Shown here: in pieces, positions 1-4,545 of the stretch
Layout: each line of letters starts with the position of its first letter
Numbering within the stretch: position 1 is the stretch's first letter
Origin: Gammaproteobacteria bacterium
GTDB lineage: Bacteria; Pseudomonadota; Gammaproteobacteria; Granulosicoccales; Granulosicoccaceae
Length of the DNA: 6,024 nt
Direction: 5' to 3'
Assembly (NCBI GenBank): GCA_019634245.1
Contig: JAHQVR010000284.1
Coordinates: forward strand, 1-6,024
The notes under the pieces: generated by a model
The model's input: only the letters and a program-made list of their open reading frames with translations
Database searches by the model: none
Told to the model about the DNA's origin: nothing
Program-made: the position numbers and the translations under genes

Positions 1-26
1 ATCTCATGGGATACATTATTACAAGC

Positions 27-36
27 GATTACTGTG
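27..36 (+). repeat. Left arm of a spaced inverted repeat (GATTACTGTG)
   Basis: The 10 bases GATTACTGTG are the exact reverse complement of CACAGTAATC at 207-216. Just inside each arm there is a second matching block, GATCATTTT at 36-44 and AAAATGATC at 185-193, though the spacing differs on the two sides. The pair brackets the region downstream of the operon. Function is unknown and chance is possible. Confidence 0.3.
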
Positions 37-100
37 ATCATTTTTAAGTAAGGTATAGCTGAGACTATTTTTCGTGGGTGTTAATATGGCCAACCTTAGT

Positions 101-117
101 TTCTGTACGAAACAGAA
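101..117. other. Small hairpin-forming inverted repeat, TTCTGT-ACGAA-ACAGAA
   Basis: A perfect 6-bp stem with a 5-base loop lies about 105 bases downstream of the last operon stop. It is AT-rich in the stem and has no T-tract on the minus side and only three T on the plus side, so it is at best a weak transcript 3'-end structure or a small operator-like site rather than a proven terminator. Confidence 0.25.
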
Positions 118-206
118 TTTGGATTATGCTTTTCGATGAATGTAAACCCTGAATTGATTTTCAATTTAGATCCTGAACGGGTGGAAAATGATCGCCTTCA
201 ATTTGC

Positions 207-216
207 CACAGTAATC
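207..216 (-). repeat. Right arm of a spaced inverted repeat (CACAGTAATC)
   Basis: This arm lies 5 bases beyond the stop codon of the tadE-like gene and is complementary to the arm at 27-36, with a second block (AAAATGATC, 185-193) further in. It could let the transcript end fold over about 190 bases, or be a remnant of a mobile-element end, but no target-site duplication or transposase accompanies it. Confidence 0.3.
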
Positions 217-220
217 ACAC

Positions 221-1153
221 TTAACTGCAGCCAGCTTGATGCTCTACAGTCAGGGCCGAAGAACTCCCCGGCTCACCATACGAAAGATCAGCCACAATGC
301 ACATCCCTGTTGCAATTTCTTCTCCGGTTAACAGCGGCATATCTTTGGGTAGACCATGGTTGCTATCACAGTCCTGCTCATTGATGCTGTCCGGCAATGG
401 CATCATCGAATCTGCCATATCAACGAATGCACTATCTCCTGTTCCTCCAGGTGTTGCTACCACCGAAATCATAGCTTCGTTCTGCCATGCATCTGATTGC
501 ATCCTAACCGTTGCAACCGATGTGACTGGAAACAGGGATCGTGAATAAAACTCTGAATTGTGTGGGTCAACCCTACTCAAGGAGCTGACCAGCAACGGTG
601 CAATGATCGGTATATTCATTTTTACACCGTGTGTGACCGCTACCTTTAAGATGTTAGCGTCGTGAAGATTTAAGCCAGAAGCCTGACCAATCTCCATTGC
701 ATCCTTGTGAAGAAGATGAGCGTTTGGGATGGCTGTCTTACCAGCAGCCTCATTGAACCGACCCCAATCTGTAAAGGCTTCTAATGTAGGATTTATTATT
801 TCAATTCGAGTACGAATGGGGTCCAACGTATGTGCCTTAGAAGCGACAATCGCTGCTGCCGCTTTCTCTGCCGTGCCATCTCCTCCCAGTAGAGGAGCTA
901 GCCGCAAGCCAAGCTCCTCGCGCATCGGATCCAATTGCGCATGGTTTACGGCACCAGTGCGTGCCGCCTCAAAGGTAGCGTAATTCACCGTAGTCTTGGC
1001 GTTGTAAATCAACACCATTTGAATCGTTCCGAGCCCCAGAAGCAGCAGAACGGGGGCGGCGATTAAAAACTCCGTCATTGATGCACCTACGCATCGTTTG
1101 GATCCGAAAACTCTGCTAGCAATAACTCTTTGCATGTATGACTTCCGTGCCAT
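221..1153 (-). CDS. tadE: TadE/TadG-type pseudopilin (minor pilin-like protein)
   Basis: The 310-residue product starts with a basic leader ending KRCVG (19-23), followed by ASMTEF and a hydrophobic segment to about residue 48. Gly23 at -1 and Glu28 at +5 fit prepilin-peptidase cleavage as known for TadE and TadF. The next part, YNAKTTVNYATFEAARTGAV (50-69), is the characteristic TadE-like continuation. The remainder is an extracytoplasmic domain with no family I recognise, rich in Ala, Met and Asp, with Cys252, Cys275 and Cys309 available for disulfides. It is longer than classical TadE (about 190 residues) and nearer the size of some TadE/TadG-like proteins, so it may do the work of more than one minor pseudopilin; tadF and tadG do not follow it here. 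ATG 1153 is 19 nt after the tadD stop with no good Shine-Dalgarno; ATG 1135 (GGAAG six bases upstream) is an alternative that keeps the cleavage site. The TAA is at 221-223. Symbol is by position and N-terminus. Confidence 0.78.
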   Translation of the reverse strand: MARKSYMQRVIASRVFGSKRCVGASMTEFLIAAPVLLLLGLGTIQMVLIYNAKTTVNYATFEAARTGAVNHAQLDPMREELGLRLAPLLGGDGTAEKAAAAIVASKAHTLDPIRTRIEIINPTLEAFTDWGRFNEAAGKTAIPNAHLLHKDAMEIGQASGLNLHDANILKVAVTHGVKMNIPIIAPLLVSSLSRVDPHNSEFYSRSLFPVTSVATVRMQSDAWQNEAMISVVATPGGTGDSAFVDMADSMMPLPDSINEQDCDSNHGLPKDMPLLTGEEIATGMCIVADLSYGEPGSSSALTVEHQAGCS

Positions 1154-1172
1154 AGGCGTTGATTCAGTCTAT

Positions 1173-1715
1173 CTAATACTGCGCTTGCAGGCTTGTATCT
1201 TCCAACCTTTGATGCATAAGCTGCTGCAACAATGCTAGTTGTTGCTCAATAAGAATTCGGGCTGGATCATCAGCTCGCAATTGATTCCATGCTTGATTCA
1301 GAGCATGCTGCGTTTTAAGCAAATAGGCAGTGGACAAATTAAACCAAGATTTAGGTTGTGCAGAATTTTTCTCTAAAGAAACCTCATAGGCATGAATAGC
1401 CTGATTGTAAGCACCTTGATGCGCATAGGTGTTGCCTAGTCTGAACCAAGAGTACGCATCCTGCGGTACCTTTTCTGTCAAACTTTGGTACATTCGAGCT
1501 GCATCTAGCCACCGGCTTTCTCGATAGGCTTGATCTGCCTGCCGAGATAGTTCAAACACATCTTGATTCAACTGTTTTTCTTTATAAACCAATTCATTCT
1601 GGCTTTTTAAAGAGCAGCCAGTAACAAGAACCGTGCATAGCAAGAACAGCACTACACACCGTTTTCTATAGGTATTAAGCCTGCGAATACCCGTATTAAG
1701 TACAATCGTGGTCAT
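1173..1715 (-). CDS. tadD: TadD-like TPR lipoprotein of the Tad pilus
   Basis: TadD is an outer-membrane-associated TPR lipoprotein needed for Flp pilus biogenesis, thought to help secretin assembly. The 180-residue product has a positively charged n-region (RKR 17-19), a hydrophobic core and lipobox VTGC with Cys34 lipidated; Ser at +2 predicts the outer membrane. After a charged stretch come two clear tetratricopeptide repeats, roughly 62-95 (containing AARMYQSLTEKVP and AYSWFRLGNTYAHQG) and 96-130 (YNQAIHAYEVSLEKN, then SWFNLSTAYLLK), and a Gln/Leu-rich helical tail. It is shorter than the typical TadD (about 250 residues), with fewer repeats. ATG 1715 was chosen over GTG 1766 because AAGGAG lies 10 bases upstream and the signal peptide then starts sensibly. 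It sits between the DUF192 gene and the TadE-like gene, matching the classical tadC-D-E order apart from the inserted pair. Symbol rests on domain plus position. Confidence 0.82.
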   Translation of the reverse strand: MTTIVLNTGIRRLNTYRKRCVVLFLLCTVLVTGCSLKSQNELVYKEKQLNQDVFELSRQADQAYRESRWLDAARMYQSLTEKVPQDAYSWFRLGNTYAHQGAYNQAIHAYEVSLEKNSAQPKSWFNLSTAYLLKTQHALNQAWNQLRADDPARILIEQQLALLQQLMHQRLEDTSLQAQY

Positions 1716-1722
1716 GGTTAGT

Positions 1723-1734
1723 TTACTCCTTAAC
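1723..1734 (-). promoter_or_regulatory. Strong ribosome binding site before tadD; copy A of the 12-nt direct repeat
   Basis: The sense-strand sequence GTTAAGGAGTAA is in frame with the end of the DUF192 gene, encoding its last three residues (Val-Lys-Glu) and TAA stop, and at the same time supplies AAGGAG 10 bases before the tadD ATG at 1715. It is identical to the site at 2776-2787, and both are followed by a further CT (here after one extra A). Confidence 0.8.
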
Positions 1735-2151
1735 ATCGCTACCAATCCATCGTTGGATAACCCCACCCGAAGAACTTTTTGCTATTACCAATTGAGACCC
1801 TGATTTAAGCCCATAATTCACCACACTGCCCGGGGGTAGTTCCAAGACTTGCCGAGATCTAACATGGAAAAACGCACTTCCAGGACAAACCGTCTGCGCT
1901 TTTATTATTCTCGCGTCACAGTCCAACAGTACGACATCAATCGCTGACGGCATACCAAAGGTATGTATGCCTCTACATTTGGTGAGTAATAATGATGCGT
2001 GTCCACTACCAGCTGAATCGATTAACAGGCCCACTAAACGAGTAACAAAACTATCAGCAACACGAGCTGTACAGACGACTTGCGCCCCCACACTGATGCG
2101 CACAGTATCAAACCGCTTCTTGGCCAACCAATTTCTGAGCAACTGGTTCAT
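1723..2151 (-). CDS. DUF192-family protein encoded in the tad operon
   Basis: The 142-residue product matches the small DUF192 family (about 100-150 residues, biochemical role not established). Visible family features are the early A-D-x-F-x-x-R-x-x-GLL stretch (about 32-43), LLLTKCRGIHTFGM (54-67), IDVVLLDCDARII (71-83) and VLELPPGSV (102-110). The central HTFGM-x3-ID-VVLLD is the equivalent of the usual WM-x-n-t-x-i-x-LD-v-i-FLD core. No signal peptide or membrane segment is evident, so it is probably cytoplasmic, unlike many DUF192 proteins that carry export signals. The ATG at 2151 is set by the ATGA overlap with the upstream lipoprotein. The last codons (GTT AAG GAG TAA) double as the ribosome binding site of the next gene. 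DUF192 genes occur in or beside tad loci of some proteobacteria, as I recall, but the job there is unknown; a chaperone or assembly-factor role would be speculation. Confidence 0.85.
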   Translation of the reverse strand: MNQLLRNWLAKKRFDTVRISVGAQVVCTARVADSFVTRLVGLLIDSAGSGHASLLLTKCRGIHTFGMPSAIDVVLLDCDARIIKAQTVCPGSAFFHVRSRQVLELPPGSVVNYGLKSGSQLVIAKSSSGGVIQRWIGSDVKE

Positions 2152-2771
2152 GGGAAAATACTCAGGGCCACGGGGAGTATCGGTGGATCATTGGATGGTT
2201 GAATTTCAGGCTCGACAGGCTCCGGGCTTACCGGTTCGGGTGGCGCTTCGGGTTGGATTTCTCCCGGTTCATGCACAGCCACACTGATGCTCGCCGTCGC
2301 AGACGCCGTACCACTGTAGGCAAATATTTCTGCTGAAAATGCGCAAGACAGATTGACTCTTACCCAGATCAGACGATCACCGTTATAGCGAGATGTACGA
2401 GTAGTGAAACCAACATCAGTGCCACCACTTACTAACTCCGTATCAGCGTCTACCACACCGTTGCCGTTGAAATCATCATAAAGAGCCAATACTGGCAATC
2501 CACTAAAGGTTTGCTCAGTGAAATCCGCAATGATCGATAGTGTGGCACCCCCAATAGGCGCACCCTCGCTAGTTGATAAGGCATACAGCAATGGAACATC
2601 CTGAAAGACATTTTCCTGATAGTCGCAATCACCGGAAGTGTGTGTCGATGTAACTTCAAACGAACGAATACTAGGTGTGACGCTAAGTTGAGCGTCCGCG
2701 GGAATCTGCTCAGATTGGCAACCACATACAATTGCGACAGCGAGCAGCAGAAGACCATTAGAAATATTCAT
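2148..2771 (-). CDS. Accessory Tad-operon lipoprotein with an EF-hand-like loop and a Pro/Glu-rich tail (function unknown)
   Basis: I do not recognise a family for this 207-residue protein. The ATG at 2771 was chosen because AAGGAG lies 7 bases upstream and the product then begins with a lipoprotein signal peptide: a hydrophobic run at about 7-15 and a lipobox VCGC with Cys18 as the lipidated residue (Cys at -2 is atypical). Gln at +2 suggests outer-membrane sorting. The mature part looks like a beta-rich extracytoplasmic domain. DDFNGNGVVDADTE (99-112) has the D-x-N-x-N-G-x-V-D spacing of a calcium-binding EF-hand or dockerin-like loop. Cys49 and Cys143 could form a disulfide. Residues about 168-200 are a Pro/Glu-rich tail with repeated PEPV/EPEI units, probably an extended spacer or surface linker. 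It lies 20 nt after tadC and its TGA overlaps the DUF192 start (ATGA), so it is made with the Tad machine. A pilus-associated surface or periplasmic role is inference. The reading frame extends upstream to a TTG at 2831 but that start is disfavoured. Confidence 0.85.
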   Translation of the reverse strand: MNISNGLLLLAVAIVCGCQSEQIPADAQLSVTPSIRSFEVTSTHTSGDCDYQENVFQDVPLLYALSTSEGAPIGGATLSIIADFTEQTFSGLPVLALYDDFNGNGVVDADTELVSGGTDVGFTTRTSRYNGDRLIWVRVNLSCAFSAEIFAYSGTASATASISVAVHEPGEIQPEAPPEPVSPEPVEPEIQPSNDPPILPVALSIFP

Positions 2772-2775
2772 AGAG

Positions 2776-2787
2776 TTACTCCTTAAC
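2776..2787 (-). promoter_or_regulatory. Strong ribosome binding site before the accessory lipoprotein; copy B of the 12-nt direct repeat
   Basis: The sense-strand sequence is GTTAAGGAGTAA, which contains AAGGAG with 7 bases to the ATG at 2771. It lies in the 20-nt gap after the tadC stop and decides the start of the lipoprotein gene. The same 12 bases occur in the same orientation at 1723-1734. Confidence 0.8.
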
Positions 2788-2791
2788 TCAA

Positions 2792-3703
2792 CTATCCAGG
2801 CCAGTGGTAAGCCCATACCAAAGGTGCCCAAGTAAGAATTCCCTCTTGAATTGACTTACTTAGCACCAGAAAACCCAACACTAAAAATGTTGTAGGAAAA
2901 ATAAAGGTGATTAACGGACCCAATAATTTGACAGGCGCTTCCATAGCCTGCTTCTCCGCTCGCTGAAAGCGTTCGCTGCGTAACTGATCGGCTTGAGCCC
3001 GAAGAATCGGGCCCAAACTCGACCCAGTTTTCTCAGCCTGGATCAAATTACTGACTACATTTTGCAAAGCGTTGCTGCCAGTTCGTTCGGCCATATCCCT
3101 CAATGCATCTGCTCGGGTTTTGCCTGCCCGAACGTCACGCAGCACTCGATTCAACTCTGTGCGCAATGGAGTATCTGTGGACTTTTGAACAGCTTGAGTG
3201 AGTCCTCCAGTGAGATTACTCCCAGCCTCGACAGTGAGTGTGATGACATCTAGATAAAAAGGTAGGCTCCTTAGGATTGCATCGGATCGTCGGGAAGATG
3301 CTTCCTTTAACCATAATTCTGGGTAGTAATATCCACCCACAGCGCCCACTATTATCATCATCATCCCCGAGCGACCCAACAGCAATAAGGCAGTCGCCAT
3401 CAGCAAACCAAACACCACGGAGGAGACAAGCTTTGCCGCAATGAATTGCTCAGGTAACAACTTAAAATCCATGCCCGCTTTTTTTAGTCGCTTTTGAGTT
3501 AAATCGCGGTGCTGCGTTGATACTAAGTGCCCAGCATAGTAGTCGAAGGCCTGTATTAGCGGCCAAACCAACCGAAAACCCGCTGGGGGTCGGTCAAGCC
3601 AGGGACGTGTTGCCTCGGGCACATCACTGAATATACGGTAGCTGAAGTACAGCATCGCACTCAGCACAGCCCCTATAAACAGGCTAAGCAAAAAAACGGT
3701 CAT
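2792..3703 (-). CDS. tadC: TadC, second inner-membrane platform protein of the Tad pilus
   Basis: Second T2SSF-family membrane protein of the Tad machine, thought to pair with TadB. The 303-residue product has an N-terminal membrane segment (about 4-21), a hydrophobic pair at about 90-127 and a C-terminal one at about 249-271. The T2SSF domain begins at LPFYLDVITLTVEAGSNL (147-164) and continues through RAGKTRADALRDMAERTG (192-209). The C-terminal EAPVKLLGPLITFIFPTTF (245-263) is the strongly conserved ending typical of TadC. The ATG at 3703 overlaps the tadB TGA (ATGA). The stop TAG at 2792-2794 is followed 20 nt later by an accessory lipoprotein gene instead of tadD, which is the unusual part of the neighbourhood. 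No frameshift or missing segment is seen. Confidence 0.94.
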   Translation of the reverse strand: MTVFLLSLFIGAVLSAMLYFSYRIFSDVPEATRPWLDRPPAGFRLVWPLIQAFDYYAGHLVSTQHRDLTQKRLKKAGMDFKLLPEQFIAAKLVSSVVFGLLMATALLLLGRSGMMMIIVGAVGGYYYPELWLKEASSRRSDAILRSLPFYLDVITLTVEAGSNLTGGLTQAVQKSTDTPLRTELNRVLRDVRAGKTRADALRDMAERTGSNALQNVVSNLIQAEKTGSSLGPILRAQADQLRSERFQRAEKQAMEAPVKLLGPLITFIFPTTFLVLGFLVLSKSIQEGILTWAPLVWAYHWPG

Positions 3704-4545
3704 ATGTCTATACGCACAATTTTTCGGATCGTTAGTCCACCTATCAATAACAATACGACGATCACAAGTAGAAACACCCAGCCCAACACACCCGTGAATA
3801 TCGGCTCCATAGCCTCCGGTTCGATCATGAGGAGAATCACTAATATGGCAAATGGTAGTGCGGTAACGACTCGCCCTTGCAGTACTCCTTGTGCCGATAG
3901 CGCTTTCACTTTACCTTCCATCTCCAGTTTTCTACGAATGGTTACGGATAGTCGCTGCAATACTTCGGATAAATTACCCCCAACGTCTTGCGATATCATT
4001 ACGGCGGATATCACCAAGTCCATTTCCTCGGTTTGCACCCTCTCCCCTAGATTGTCCAATGCCTCTTCCAGGCCAGTGCCCAGTCTCTGCTCACGTAACA
4101 GCAATGAGAATTCCTGAGCTATCGCACCATTGCGCTCTTCGACCATAATCTGCATCGCTGAAATAAGAGTGGATCCAGCCTGCATCGCACCGGCGATTTG
4201 CTGAAGAGCATCGGGTAACTGACGATTGATCTCTCGACTACGACGTGCGGCTAGTCGGGCAATCGTCCACCGAGGAGTCATTAACAGAAATAACACGCAG
4301 AAGGCAATGACAACAGGAGACAGTTTCAAGAAAAGCATCACAGCGACGACAATAAAAAACGCCCCAAAGTATCCTCCTAATACTCGCCGCACATCTGTGA
4401 AAACAAAAAACTTCTGTAATTGTGTCTCTGTAAGTGAGTATAACCGTTGTACATATCGCTCCGTTGCATTTATCCCTGTATTCACAACCAGCCATACCAG
4501 CATTGAAGCACTGATAAATAACATACCTAACACCAGAACGTTCAT
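3700..4545 (-). CDS. tadB: TadB, inner-membrane platform protein of the Tad pilus
   Basis: Polytopic inner-membrane protein of the T2SSF (GspF/PilC) family, which forms the assembly platform with TadC and contacts the TadA ATPase. The 281-residue product has an N-terminal membrane segment (about 4-21), a hydrophobic pair at about 58-90, a cytoplasmic T2SSF domain, and C-terminal membrane segments at about 218-232 and 242-262. Recognisable family stretches are LPDALQQIAGAMQAGSTL (110-127), REQRLGTGLEEALDNLGER (151-169) and the region from GGNLSEVLQRL (179-189) to the following KLEMEGKVKALSAQG (196-210). Length is slightly short but normal for TadB. The ATG at 4545 sits in an ATGA overlap with the upstream ATPase stop, and its own TGA overlaps the tadC ATG in the same way, so the order ATPase-tadB-tadC is the classical tad order and expression is probably coupled. 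It is assigned as TadB rather than TadC by position directly after the ATPase and by the domain layout. Confidence 0.94.
   Translation of the reverse strand: MNVLVLGMLFISASMLVWLVVNTGINATERYVQRLYSLTETQLQKFFVFTDVRRVLGGYFGAFFIVVAVMLFLKLSPVVIAFCVLFLLMTPRWTIARLAARRSREINRQLPDALQQIAGAMQAGSTLISAMQIMVEERNGAIAQEFSLLLREQRLGTGLEEALDNLGERVQTEEMDLVISAVMISQDVGGNLSEVLQRLSVTIRRKLEMEGKVKALSAQGVLQGRVVTALPFAILVILLMIEPEAMEPIFTGVLGWVFLLVIVVLLLIGGLTIRKIVRIDI

Larger units (their letters stand above)
1..220. other. Intergenic region downstream of the operon, no gene supported
   Basis: After the tadE-like stop, all three minus-strand frames meet a stop within about 55 bases, so the operon's coding run ends here. No convincing gene start, sigma-70-like promoter with correct spacing, tRNA or T-tract terminator is seen. 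The region is AT-richer than the genes and contains a spaced inverted repeat (27-36 with 207-216) and a small hairpin (101-117). What lies beyond position 1 cannot be told. Confidence 0.6.

Noticed and set aside
101..117. Hairpin as an intrinsic terminator of the operon
   Set aside because: The stem is short and AT-rich and is not followed by a T-tract in the direction of transcription.
136..384. Plus-strand open frame of 82 codons starting in the intergenic region
   Set aside because: No Shine-Dalgarno before the ATG, more than half of it lies antisense to the tadE-like gene, and its C-terminal part looks like random translation (His, Leu and Gln-rich). It is not supported as a gene.
1716..1766. 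Upstream GTG start for the TadD-like protein
   Set aside because: It would overlap the DUF192 gene and lengthen the n-region by 17 residues. ATG 1715 has AAGGAG at suitable spacing.
2148..2270. Pro/Glu-rich tail of the lipoprotein as evidence for a TonB-like protein
   Set aside because: The protein lacks an N-terminal TonB membrane anchor (it is a lipoprotein) and a C-terminal TonB domain. The tail alone supports only an extended linker.
1967..2287. Plus-strand open frame of 106 codons opposite the DUF192 and lipoprotein genes
   Set aside because: Antisense shadow of two well-supported, overlapping genes; no family resemblance and no ribosome binding site.
2772..2831. Upstream TTG start for the accessory lipoprotein
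   Set aside because: It would overlap the tadC end and put 20 residues before the signal peptide. ATG 2771 has a strong AAGGAG site and gives a proper lipoprotein signal.
3704..4117. Plus-strand open frame of 137 codons opposite tadB
   Set aside because: Shadow of tadB, whose TadB homology is clear; the antisense product is Ser/Thr/Asn-rich and has no recognisable domain.
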